From the NCBI GenBank assembly GCA_016197205.1, contig JACPWG010000081.1, positions 62,001 to 126,000 of the forward strand: a stretch of DNA of 64,000 nucleotides. The letters run 5' to 3'. The notes below the pieces were generated by a model. The model saw only the letters and a program-made list of their open reading frames with translations. It ran no database searches and was not told where the DNA came from. Positions 45,639 through 53,869 of the stretch are shown here, piece after piece; positions within the stretch are counted from its first letter, which is position 1; the number at the start of each line of letters is the position of its first letter. The stretch is from Planctomycetota bacterium. Its GTDB lineage: Bacteria > Planctomycetota > MHYJ01 > WSZJ01 > JACPWG01. The translations under genes were made by a program, and so were the position numbers.

Positions 45639-45721
45639 GGGCGTGCTGCTGAGTGGGATCAGGGCCGGGCCGTAACCCCGGCGCCATCACGAGCTAGGGG
45701 GTTCGATTCCCTACGCGCCCA
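45639..45721 (+). tRNA. tRNA-Tyr(GTA)
   Basis: Acceptor GGGCGTG/CGCGCCC, anticodon stem CCGGG/CCCGG with loop CCGTAAC, and the long variable arm expected of bacterial tRNA-Tyr. T-loop contains TTCGAT. Position 33 reads C in the simplest alignment; the D arm is irregular. Confidence 0.8.
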
Positions 45722-45752
45722 TTCCCGTCGCGCCGAGCGCGGGCTGCGACAC

Positions 45753-45824
45753 TCGGGGGTCGTCCAGCAGGTAGGACGCCTGGCTTTGGACCAGGAGACC
45801 CCGGTCCGAATCCGGGCCCCCGAA
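45753..45824 (+). tRNA. tRNA-Gln(TTG)
   Basis: Acceptor TCGGGGG/CCCCCGA, loop CTTTGGA, T-arm CCCGG/CCGGG with loop TCCGAAT (C55). Discriminator A. Confidence 0.86.
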
Positions 45825-45829
45825 TCCTC

Positions 45830-45900
45830 GGGCCCCTCGTCCAATAGGAAGACGCCGCCTTCGCAAGACGGAAATGCGGGTGCGACTCCCGCGGGGTCCA
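45830..45900 (+). tRNA. tRNA-Ala(CGC)
   Basis: Acceptor GGGCCCC/GGGGTCC with G3:U70. Loop TTCGCAA; one C-A mismatch in the anticodon stem. T-loop TGCGACT (G55). Confidence 0.82.
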
Positions 45901-45930
45901 TGCCTCTTTCGGCACCGCGTGGCTCTTCGT

Positions 45931-46003
45931 GCGGCCGTGGTGGAGCCAGCAACACGTCTCCTTCCCAAGGAGAAGATCGCGGGTGCGAACCCCGCCGGCC
46001 GCT
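45931..46003 (+). tRNA. tRNA-Gly(CCC)
   Basis: Acceptor GCGGCCG/CGGCCGC, anticodon stem TCTCC/GGAGA with loop TTCCCAA, T-loop TGCGAAC (G55), discriminator T. Confidence 0.9.
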
Positions 46004-46007
46004 TCCC

Positions 46008-46079
46008 GCGGACGTGGTGTAGGAGCAACACGCCACCGTGCCAAGGTGGAGATCACGGGTGCGAATCCCGTCGTCCGCT
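46008..46079 (+). tRNA. tRNA-Gly(GCC), array copy
   Basis: Acceptor GCGGACG/CGTCCGC, anticodon stem CCACC/GGTGG with loop GTGCCAA, T-loop TGCGAAT (G55). Same anticodon as the stand-alone tRNA at 2942, which has a normal T-loop. Confidence 0.9.
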
Positions 46080-46105
46080 TGCGCGTCCCCTGCCCACGAC
46101 GCGAA

Positions 46106-46176
46106 CCGCTCGTAGTTCAAGAGCAGAATCGCCGGTCGATAACCGGCAGATCGAGGTGCAAGTCCTCGCGAGCGGA
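46106..46176 (+). tRNA. tRNA-Ile(GAT)
   Basis: Acceptor CCGCTCG/CGAGCGG, anticodon stem GCCGG/CCGGC with loop TCGATAA, T-loop TGCAAGT (G55), discriminator A. Confidence 0.87.
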
Positions 46177-46191
46177 TTGCAGCTCCCACAC

Positions 46192-46266
46192 GCCGGACGA
46201 AGGCGAAGAGACGAGCCCCCTGACTGTGAACCAGGGCCATAGCCGGTGCAAGTCCGGTCGTCCGGC
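46192..46266 (+). tRNA. tRNA-His(GTG)
   Basis: An extra G-1 (46192) pairs with C73 (46266), the histidine hallmark. Loop CTGTGAA; an A-C mismatch closes the anticodon stem. T-loop TGCAAGT (G55). Confidence 0.86.
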
Positions 46267-46271
46267 CTCTC

Positions 46272-46345
46272 CGGGGCGTAGCTCAGTCGTGCAGAGCGCC
46301 TGGTTCGGGACCAGGAGGCCGGAGGTTCAAATCCTCTCGCCCCGA
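46272..46345 (+). tRNA. tRNA-Pro(CGG)
   Basis: Acceptor CGGGGCG/CGCCCCG, anticodon stem CCTGG/CCAGG with loop TTCGGGA, normal T-loop TTCAAAT, discriminator A. Confidence 0.94.
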
Positions 46346-46347
46346 TC

Positions 46348-46418
46348 GGGACCGTCGTCTAGCAGCAGGACGCCTCCGTGACAGGGAGGAAACGGTGGTG
46401 CGATTCCACCCGGGCCCA
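46348..46418 (+). tRNA. tRNA-Val(GAC)
   Basis: Acceptor GGGACCG/CGGGCCC with one A-G mismatch, anticodon stem CCTCC/GGAGG with loop GTGACAG, T-loop TGCGATT (G55). Confidence 0.82.
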
Positions 46419-46435
46419 TGACTTGTTTTGTTTTC

Positions 46436-46507
46436 GCCGCCCTCGTCCAGCAGCCAGGACGCCGCCATGGTAGGGCGGAAACGCGGGTGCGACTCCCGCG
46501 GGCGGCT
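46436..46507 (+). tRNA. tRNA-Thr(GGT)
   Basis: Acceptor GCCGCCC/GGGCGGC, anticodon stem CCGCC/GGCGG with loop ATGGTAG, T-loop TGCGACT (G55), discriminator T. Confidence 0.9.
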
Positions 46508-46511
46508 TCGT

Positions 46512-46603
46512 GGAGGCGTTGGGCATGCGGCAAGCCCACCCCGCTCGAAACGGGAAGGACGCCGATAGGCGCCCTGCAGGTTCGACTCCTGCCGCCTCCG
46601 CCA
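46512..46603 (+). tRNA. tRNA-Ser(CGA)
   Basis: Acceptor GGAGGCG/CGCCTCC, loop CTCGAAA, long variable arm, normal T-loop TTCGACT, CCA encoded. Its last 14 bases recur at 61019-61032. Confidence 0.92.
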
Positions 46604-46610
46604 GCCTCCT

Positions 46611-46823
46611 GGAGACGATGCGGATAGGCAGGGCCCGTAAAGGAATGACTCATGGATCGGCACTCTCGTCGGAGGGAAAAGGCCCTTGTGGTGCAGGCCT
46701 TCCGGCCTGCACAGACTGGCGTGAGTGCCTGACTTGTTCCTTTACGGGCCCTCAGGTGTCCGCACGCGCCTGGAAAGCGCGCCTCCCGCGAGGGAGCTGT
46801 CGGGGCAGCACCGACCGTCTCCG
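46611..46823 (+). tRNA. tRNA-Ser(GGA) split by an insert in the D loop
   Basis: Acceptor GGAGACG (46611-46617) pairs with CGTCTCC (46816-46822), and D-stem GCGGA (46620-46624) with TCCGC (46759-46763). The anticodon stem CGCGC/GCGCG holds loop CTGGAAA; a long variable hairpin follows. The T-arm GTCGG/CCGAC has the aberrant loop GGCAGCA, as in the tRNA-Asp of this array. Removing 46630-46752 restores an 11-base D loop containing GG. Confidence 0.75.
46630..46752. mobile_element. Palindromic 123-bp insert in tRNA-Ser(GGA)
   Basis: The ends are a perfect 16-bp inverted repeat, AGGGCCCGTAAAGGAA and its complement. A second inner pair GGCACTC/GAGTGCC is nested within, and the centre is an R5 hairpin (46688-46711). 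No clear target-site duplication was found. It could be a transposed miniature element or an excised spacer. Confidence 0.72.
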
Positions 46824-46829
46824 TTCCGT

Positions 46830-46921
46830 GGAAGGTCGGCGAAGTTCGGAGCGTCGCACGAGGTTGCTACCCTCGGGTCTCGTGTCGAGACCAGCCGGTT
46901 CGAATCCGGCACCTTCCGCCA
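46830..46921 (+). tRNA. tRNA-Ser(GCT)
   Basis: Acceptor GGAAGGT/ACCTTCC, anticodon stem CGAGG/CCTCG with loop TTGCTAC, long variable arm, normal T-loop TTCGAAT, CCA encoded. Confidence 0.93.
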
Positions 46922-46992
46922 AATTCCAGGGCCCAGGTGACGACCGTCCGCAAACACCCTCTTGGGAGGAAGCCTTCGCCCCCTGCTCCCTC

Positions 46993-47064
46993 GCGCGGCT
47001 GGCCGAGCAGCGAGGCATCCGCCTGCAGAGCGGACCGAGGTCGGTGCGACTCCGACGCCGCGCT
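46993..47064 (+). tRNA. tRNA-Cys(GCA)
   Basis: Acceptor GCGCGGC/GCCGCGC, anticodon stem TCCGC/GCGGA with loop CTGCAGA, T-loop TGCGACT (G55), discriminator T as expected for Cys. Confidence 0.9.
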
Positions 47065-47075
47065 TCGATCGCCGG

Positions 47076-47151
47076 GCTGCCCAAGCTCAAGCAGACGAGC
47101 GGCGCTTTCGTAAAGCGCAGGTTGCGGGTGCAAATCCCGCGGGCAGCTCCA
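47076..47151 (+). tRNA. tRNA-Thr(CGT)
   Basis: Acceptor GCTGCCC/GGGCAGC, anticodon stem GCGCT/AGCGC with loop TTCGTAA, T-loop TGCAAAT (G55), CCA encoded. Confidence 0.9.
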
Positions 47152-47234
47152 CACTTCGCGCTACGCGCTGCGCGCTACGCGCTACGTGTGGCAGGCCACT
47201 ATGGGCCCTGCTCGCTCCGTGTGCTTGGCTTCAC

Positions 47235-47311
47235 TGTGGGGTCGGGTAACGGGTAGCCCGCCTGCCTGTTAAGCAGGAATGGTGTGGGTTCGACTCCCAC
47301 CCCCACAGCCA
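47235..47311 (+). tRNA. tRNA-Asn(GTT)
   Basis: Acceptor TGTGGGG/CCCCACA, anticodon stem CCTGC/GCAGG with loop CTGTTAA, normal T-loop TTCGACT, CCA encoded. Last gene of the array. Confidence 0.94.
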
Positions 47312-47511
47312 CATTGGATTGCGGCTTGGATCCCTACCGTTCGGCTTCGCGACAACTGTTCAAGCTTTCGGGGCCCCTGCGCGCCAACCAGGAAGGACGA
47401 GCCACCGAACTCGCCGAAAACACCGAACGACGCGCGGTGAATTTCGGCGTCTTCGGCGTCTTCGGTGGCTAATTCTTCGTTTTGGGTTTCGGGTCCGAGC
47501 CTGACTTGGAC

Positions 47512-47711
47512 CCCTACCGGTGAACTTCTTGAAAGCGTCTCCCGATTCGCAGGCGACGAAACCACAAAGACTCGAAGTCACGAAGACCACAAAGGCGCTT
47601 TTCGGCCGAGCCAAACTCGCCCCCCTCAGTGACGGTCCTTCGTGGTCTTCGTGCCTTGGTGGCTTGGTGGTTTCGTCGTCCGTTTGGGTTTCGGGCCTTC
47701 GCCCGAGTTGG
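47512..47711. repeat. 200-bp dispersed element (R7), copy 2
   Basis: Near-identical to 33538-33735, same orientation. It occupies half of the 437-base gap after the tRNA array; a smaller palindrome AGCCACCGAA...TTCGGTGGCT lies at 47400-47472. Confidence 0.85.
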
Positions 47712-47748
47712 GATTTGGGGTTTTCGTCGTTCCCTCCCGGAGGCGCCC

Positions 47749-49203
47749 ATGCCTTCCCTCCTCTGGCGCATCGTGCTCGCCATCGTCCTCATGCTCGGCT
47801 TCTACGTGCTCGCCCTCTCCATCGTCGGCGGGTTGCTGTTCTTGCCCTACGCGGAGTGGCAATACGCCCACCGCATCCACCCCAAGCTGGCGATCGCCTG
47901 CCTCGTGGGCGCGGGCGTGGTGCTCTGGGCGATCCTCCCGCGCTTCGATCACTTCGAACCCCCGGGTCCGCGGCTCCTGGCGCGCGACCACCCGCGTCTC
48001 TTCGAGGAGCTCGTGCGCACGGCGCGCCAAGTCGCCCAGGAGATGCCGGCCGAGGTGTACCTGCTCCCGGCCGTGAACGCCTTTGTCACGGAGCGCGGCG
48101 GCGTCATGGGGCTCGGCAGCCGCCGGGTCATGGGCATCGGCCTCCCCCTCCTGCAGACGCTGAGCGTCCGCGAATTGCGCGGCGTCCTCGCGCACGAGTT
48201 CGGGCACTTTCACGGGGGCGACACCAAGCTCGGGCCCTGGATCTACAAGACGCGCGGGGCGATCGGCCGGGCGGTCGGCGCGCTCTCGGAACAGAAGTCG
48301 GCGCTCGGGTATCCGTTCGTCTGGTACGGGATGCTTTTCGTGCGGATCACGAACGCCGTCTCTCGGCGGCAGGAGCTGGCCGCGGACCGGCTCGCGGTGT
48401 CCGTGGCCGGCTCGAAGGCGTTCGCGAGCGGGCTGCGCACGGTCCACGGCGTGGCCGAGGCCTTCGACGCGTACCTCGAGCAGGAATACCTGCCCGTGCT
48501 GAACGCGGGGCTGCGGCCGCCGGTCGGGGACGGGTTCGGTCAGTTCCTGCGAGCGGGCTACGTGGCGGGAATCATTGCGAAGGTGACGGCGAAGGAACTG
48601 GAGCGCGCGGTGGATCCGTATGACAGCCATCCGCCGCTTGCGGAGCGGCTGGCGGCGGTCGAGGGGCTCGCCGGCGGCGAGGGCTCGGACGGGACGGCCC
48701 CCGCGATCTCGTTGCTCGACCACGTGCCGGAGGTGGAGGCGCAGCTCCTGGTGACCGCGACCGGTGACCGCAAGATCGCGAAATTTCCGCAGGTGGCGTG
48801 GCAGGAAGTGGGGGAGCGCTTCTACGTGCCGCTCTGGCAGCGCGGCTGCGCGGAACGCCGGGCCGCGCTGAGCGGGCTCACGCCGGTTTGCCTGCCCGGG
48901 CTTGTCCCGAAGCTCGGGGAAATCGGGCGGTCGTTCGTCGAGCCGTCGGCGTCGGACCGCGACGCGGAGCGGGCGGCGATCACGACCTTCGGCGCGGCCT
49001 TCGCCCTCGCGTTGCGGAGAGGCGGGTGGCGGCTCTCGTGCCTGCCGGGGGAGCCGGTGCGGCTGGAGCGCGACGGGGAGGCGCTCGAGCCCTTCGACAT
49101 CCTGCCGAAGCTCGCGGCCAAGACCCTGGCACCGGAGGCGTGGCTTCGCCGCTGCGCGTCGCTCCAGATCGAGACGCTCGACCTCGCGCCGGGCTCGGTG
49201 TGA
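47749..49203 (+). CDS. M48-type membrane metallopeptidase
   Basis: This 484-aa protein has two N-terminal membrane helices (8-32 and 46-64). A zinc peptidase core carries HEFGH at 149-153 and the downstream ligand in RRQELAADRLA, the HtpX/Ste24 arrangement. A long C-terminal domain without clear motif follows. It probably degrades membrane or envelope proteins. CGGAGG precedes ATG 47749, which excludes the R7-derived reading upstream. It lies between the tRNA array and the molybdoenzyme cluster. Confidence 0.85.
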   Translation: MPSLLWRIVLAIVLMLGFYVLALSIVGGLLFLPYAEWQYAHRIHPKLAIACLVGAGVVLWAILPRFDHFEPPGPRLLARDHPRLFEELVRTARQVAQEMPAEVYLLPAVNAFVTERGGVMGLGSRRVMGIGLPLLQTLSVRELRGVLAHEFGHFHGGDTKLGPWIYKTRGAIGRAVGALSEQKSALGYPFVWYGMLFVRITNAVSRRQELAADRLAVSVAGSKAFASGLRTVHGVAEAFDAYLEQEYLPVLNAGLRPPVGDGFGQFLRAGYVAGIIAKVTAKELERAVDPYDSHPPLAERLAAVEGLAGGEGSDGTAPAISLLDHVPEVEAQLLVTATGDRKIAKFPQVAWQEVGERFYVPLWQRGCAERRAALSGLTPVCLPGLVPKLGEIGRSFVEPSASDRDAERAAITTFGAAFALALRRGGWRLSCLPGEPVRLERDGEALEPFDILPKLAAKTLAPEAWLRRCASLQIETLDLAPGSV

Positions 49204-49243
49204 GAGGAAGCGGCGGGAGGCGCAGGCCTGCTCGCCGGATCGC

Positions 49244-49657
49244 CTACGTCCGCGCGGGCGGGGGCTGACTCTTGCCCAGGACCCGGCGCACCTCGCGGAC
49301 GAGCGTCTCCTGCACAATGGGCTTGCCGAACTTGGCCTCGCACGGGGGGAGCGGCATGCCCGCGGCAGCGATGAGCTCTTGCCACCCAGTGATGAGGATG
49401 ACGGGCGTGGTCGGTTGGTGGGCCTGGATCCAGTCGATGAGCGAGTTGCCCGACATGCCGGGCATTTGCCAGTCGGTGATGACGAGTTGGAAGGGGGCCA
49501 TCTGACAATGGCGGACCGCGGTCGCGCCGTCCCGGGCGCACACGACCTCGAGCCCTTCCATTTCGAGGAAGTCGCGGAGCACGCGAAGGCAGTCCTCCTC
49601 GTCGTCCACGACGAGGACGCGGGCCTTCCCGTGATTGGGTACGGGCGAATCGGGCAT
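49244..49657 (-). CDS. Single-domain response regulator
   Basis: This 137-aa CheY-like receiver has the acidic pair D18-D19 (LVVDDEED), phospho-acceptor D62 (ITDWQMPGMSG), T90 (ILITGW) and K112 in KFGKPI. No output domain follows, so it acts through protein contacts. GGAGA precedes the ATG at 49657. It is downstream of the molybdoenzyme cluster on the same strand, but with a 135-base gap. Confidence 0.88.
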   Translation of the reverse strand: MPDSPVPNHGKARVLVVDDEEDCLRVLRDFLEMEGLEVVCARDGATAVRHCQMAPFQLVITDWQMPGMSGNSLIDWIQAHQPTTPVILITGWQELIAAAGMPLPPCEAKFGKPIVQETLVREVRRVLGKSQPPPART

Positions 49658-49792
49658 ACGGCATCTCCGGGAAGGCTCAGCGGCAGACGGGACATGACCT
49701 TGCTCGGGACGACCCCGCCCTCTCCGGGGCGCGGCTGTGTGCGAGAGTCTACCGCGCTTCAGACGCTGCGTCAACGAGCCTGCGTTTCCCGG

Positions 49793-50080
49793 TCAGGTCG
49801 AGCACGAGACCAGCATCCAAAGTCCGAGCCCGATGAAGAGCACCGCCGCTCCCCGCCGCAGCCAGACCTCGGGCATCGCCTGCGCGGCGCCGGCGCCGAA
49901 GAGGACGCCGAGCGCGGTCACGGCCACCAGCGCCAGCGAGGCGCCCACGAACACGGAGAGCGGCTTCCCGGAGGAGGCCGTGAGCGTGATCGCCGCGAGC
50001 TGGGTCTTGTCCCCCAGCTCCGCGAGAAAGACCGCGGAGAACGCGGCGGCAACGAGCTTCCCGTCCATGGCGATGTCCAT
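49793..50080 (-). CDS. Single-repeat GDT1/UPF0016 cation transporter
   Basis: This 95-aa membrane protein has one GDT1/TMEM165 repeat with the hallmark AELGDKTQLAA (ExGDKT) in the first helix and two further helices. Members transport Mn2+ or Ca2+; most have two repeats, so this one would work as a dimer or with a partner. No second half is adjacent. GGAGGTGCG precedes the ATG at 50080. It follows the radical SAM gene after 62 bases and may belong to the same operon. Confidence 0.8.
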   Translation of the reverse strand: MDIAMDGKLVAAAFSAVFLAELGDKTQLAAITLTASSGKPLSVFVGASLALVAVTALGVLFGAGAAQAMPEVWLRRGAAVLFIGLGLWMLVSCST

Positions 50081-50142
50081 GACGCACCTCCGACCTCGGG
50101 CGCCCCACGAGCCTGGCGGCGCGCGCATCCCCGCCCGCCGCT

Positions 50143-51165
50143 TCACCCCTTCTCCGACCGCGCCACCTCGCCGTCGGGCGTGAAGTGCTCCGCCTGATCC
50201 TGCGGGGCGACGGTGTCCCCCGCCATGAGGACCCGGCCGCGACGAACGTACGCTTCGTACTCGCTGCGACTCTCCTTGCTCGGAAAGAAGGCCTGCGCCT
50301 TCTTCACCGCCCAGTCCGTGCACCGGCGGCAGATCTCCGGCAGGTCCCGGAACCGCTCGCGCATGTGCAGCTCCCGGATCCAGCGCAGCGGGCCGTTCCA
50401 GATCTCCTGTACGCTCTGCGTCTCGACGTTGCCCGCGACGTACTTCCCTTCGCAGTCGATCGCGCACATCACGACGTTGCCGTTCGCGTGGATCGCGCAC
50501 GTGTCCATGGCCCACAGGCACGGCGTGCGGGAGGCGTCGAGCCGCACGCGGTGCTCGCCGCCCGAGACGGTCCCGGACCAGTACACCTTCGGGCGCACCT
50601 TCACGACGACGCCGCGCGCGAGCCAGTGCCGCTTGAAATCCTCCACCTCGTGCTGGTTTTCGTCGAACACTGAGAATTGCATCTCGACGATCGGCCGCCG
50701 GAGTCCGCGCCGGCGCATGGTTTCCAAGAGCAGCTCCGCCCCGCCGTACAGCTTCTCGAACTTGCCGCCGACACGGATCTTCTCGTACGTGGCCTTCGTG
50801 TGGCCGTCGCACGAAAGGATGAAGCGGTCGATCCCAGAGTCCACGAGCAGGTCGATCGTGTGCTGCGTGAGGCGGTTGCCGTTCGAGTTGAGCGTGAGCT
50901 TCGAGCAGCCGCGCTCGCGCGCGTACCGGATCCATTCGAAGAGCCGGTCCCCCAGCAGCAGGGCCTCCCCCATGAACGTCGGCCAGACCTCGGTCTGCGG
51001 GCTCTCGCGGCCGATTTCTTCGACGATGCGTCGGAAAAGGTCCGGCCGCATCGTCTTCTTGGGCCGGTCCATGTAGGTCCGGCCGCAGAAGACGCACTGC
51101 TGGTCGCAGGCGGCCGTGACCTCGACGACCACTTGTTGCGGGAACGGCGTATGGACGAAAGTCAC
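50143..51165 (-). CDS. Radical SAM/SPASM protein of the molybdoenzyme cluster
   Basis: This 340-aa enzyme has the radical SAM cluster motif CDQQCVFC (CxxxCxxC) at residues 20-27. A C-terminal SPASM-like cysteine set follows (CLWAMDTCAIHANG, CAIDCEGKYVAGN, ICRRC) for auxiliary Fe-S clusters. Such proteins modify peptides or cofactors. It starts 2 bases after the TorD-type chaperone, so a maturation role for the molybdoenzyme is plausible but not shown. The substrate cannot be read from sequence. Confidence 0.85.
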   Translation of the reverse strand: MTFVHTPFPQQVVVEVTAACDQQCVFCGRTYMDRPKKTMRPDLFRRIVEEIGRESPQTEVWPTFMGEALLLGDRLFEWIRYARERGCSKLTLNSNGNRLTQHTIDLLVDSGIDRFILSCDGHTKATYEKIRVGGKFEKLYGGAELLLETMRRRGLRRPIVEMQFSVFDENQHEVEDFKRHWLARGVVVKVRPKVYWSGTVSGGEHRVRLDASRTPCLWAMDTCAIHANGNVVMCAIDCEGKYVAGNVETQSVQEIWNGPLRWIRELHMRERFRDLPEICRRCTDWAVKKAQAFFPSKESRSEYEAYVRRGRVLMAGDTVAPQDQAEHFTPDGEVARSEKG

Positions 51166-51167
51166 GT

Positions 51168-51947
51168 CTACAGCTCCGAGAGGTCACCGAACTCCGCGTC
51201 CGCGCCGCAGGCCTGTTCCCCGGGGGGCGGGCACGGCGCGGCGACCGGCGCGCCGGCGGGCAAGGGCTCGGGGATGCCGAGCAGGGCGAAATCCGCGTGG
51301 AGCCACGCCGCGAGCAATCGGCCGAGCGCGGCGTAGAAGGGGGAGGCGGATCGTTCGGCCATGCGCGTGCCGAACGACGGCCCCCAGCGCCCCAGATGGT
51401 CGCTCAAGAAGCGCGCCTGCGCGGCGCGACAGGTCTCGGCTTGCTCGGCGAGCCCTTCGCCGCGCGCCATCGCCTCCTTCACGCAGAGGAAGTACAGGAA
51501 CTCCAGCTCGAGGTGGACCGCGTCCACGCGGTCCGCCGCCGCCGAGGAGACCTTCACGCCGAACGCCGAGTAGAAGCCGGAGATGTCCCCCAGCTCCTGC
51601 GTCTGCCGGAAGACTTCGTCGGCCGTGAACTCCGTCTCGTAGGGCGGGTACTCCTTCGGGATCGTGTGGCCGAAGACGGCGAGGTAGTCGCGATCCAGCC
51701 CGCCCGGCTCGAGCGCTTGCGCGGCCTCCTGCGCTTGGCGGAGCGCGTCGGACAGCTCCGCGCGTCGGGCCGGCTCGAGCCCCGCGTGGGCCTCGACTTC
51801 CTCGACGGTCGGAGGCCACTTCGCCAGCTCCTCGCTGTCGGGGCCCGGGTAGCGCAGCGCGTCCGCGAGGTAGCGGTAGACCTGCGCGCGGCAGGCGAGC
51901 GTCTCGCCGTCGAGCACGGGCGCGGGGTGAGTTTGCGATTCGGCCAT
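51168..51947 (-). CDS. TorD/NarJ-type molybdoenzyme chaperone
   Basis: This 259-aa all-helical protein is a dedicated chaperone that binds the molybdoenzyme alpha subunit before Tat export and helps cofactor insertion. Family marks are the ALRYPGPDSEEL opening, YPPYETEF near residue 100 and ELGDISGFYSAFG. The C-terminal ~40 residues are Pro/Ala-rich. It lies 11 bases after nxrB and 2 bases before the radical SAM gene. Confidence 0.88.
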   Translation of the reverse strand: MAESQTHPAPVLDGETLACRAQVYRYLADALRYPGPDSEELAKWPPTVEEVEAHAGLEPARRAELSDALRQAQEAAQALEPGGLDRDYLAVFGHTIPKEYPPYETEFTADEVFRQTQELGDISGFYSAFGVKVSSAAADRVDAVHLELEFLYFLCVKEAMARGEGLAEQAETCRAAQARFLSDHLGRWGPSFGTRMAERSASPFYAALGRLLAAWLHADFALLGIPEPLPAGAPVAAPCPPPGEQACGADAEFGDLSEL

Positions 51948-51958
51948 GGCGGGCTTCC

Positions 51959-53230
<1,272 letters not shown>

Positions 53231-53245
53231 GGCCGCCTCCTGGGG

Positions 53246-53270
53246 GATTGCTGATTGCTGATTGCTGATT
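53246..53270. repeat. R9 heptamer spacer upstream of nxrB
   Basis: Three consecutive ATTGCTG units, 16 bases before the nxrB start. A partial R4 end (53331-53400) lies further upstream. Confidence 0.7.
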
Positions 53271-53440
53271 ACGGCGCCGCTTACCTTCGAAACCGAGTCT
53301 GCCATTCGGCACCCGAGGCCGGGGCACTGCGTTGACGAAGTCCAGGCACGCTCCCTGGGGGCGCGGGCCTCCGGCCCGCGCGAGCCCGCGCAGGGCCCGC
53401 ACTCTGCGCTAACCGCGGGTTCGGGGGCCCGCTCCCGTGG

Positions 53441-53722
53441 TCACTCGCGCTGCGCCGCCTCCACGCAACCGGCCTGCCAGTCAGCGATCACGCGGTCGAT
53501 CGTCGCCTCCACGTAGGCCTCGCCGCGCGCCCGGTAGACGTCGTGCGTGGCGCGGAACTGCGGCGCGCGGAAGAGCTGAAGGATCATCTCCCGCCGATAG
53601 CCGAGCAGCGCGTACTCCTCGATGACCGCCCGCGTGAAGGCTTCGACCTCCGCGTTGCTCGCGGGGATTTCCACGCCCACCAAGGCCATCGGGTCGTCGT
53701 GATCGAATTCGTCCTTCGGCAT
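53441..53722 (-). CDS. Unassigned 93-aa protein of the molybdoenzyme cluster
   Basis: I do not recognise this family. It is a soluble, mostly helical 93-aa protein with landmarks LVGVEIPASNAEVEAF, YRREMILQLFRAPQF and ATIDRVIADW. GAGGAG precedes the ATG at 53722. It lies between nxrA and nxrB on the same strand, separated from each by repeat-filled gaps, which suggests a small subunit or assembly factor for the complex. It has a single Cys and no signal peptide. Confidence 0.7.
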   Translation of the reverse strand: MPKDEFDHDDPMALVGVEIPASNAEVEAFTRAVIEEYALLGYRREMILQLFRAPQFRATHDVYRARGEAYVEATIDRVIADWQAGCVEAAQRE

Positions 53723-53740
53723 GGTCGTCTCCTCGCTGCT

Positions 53741-53868
53741 GGCCTGTTGACGAAGTCCAGAAGACACGATGCCTGGGGGCGCGGGCCTCCGGCCCGCGCG
53801 AACGGCCACAGGGGCTGCGACCCGCCGTCACCGAATTGACGACCGTGTCCGAAGCTCGTCAACAGGCC
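53741..53868. repeat. R4 palindromic element next to the nxrA stop
   Basis: 128 bp from GGCCTGTTGACGAAGTCC to GCTCGTCAACAGGCC. The right end lies 1 base from the nxrA stop codon, as the copy at 22074-22236 adjoins another gene's stop. Confidence 0.78.
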
Positions 53869-53869
53869 G

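Noticed and set aside
46611-46823. A group I intron in tRNA-Ser.
   Set aside because: The insert is in the D loop, is only 123 bp and is a simple palindrome; no intron core elements were seen.
45059-47311. A suppressor tRNA in the array that would read the amber codon at 31860.
   Set aside because: All 21 anticodons were read; none is CTA, TTA or TCA.
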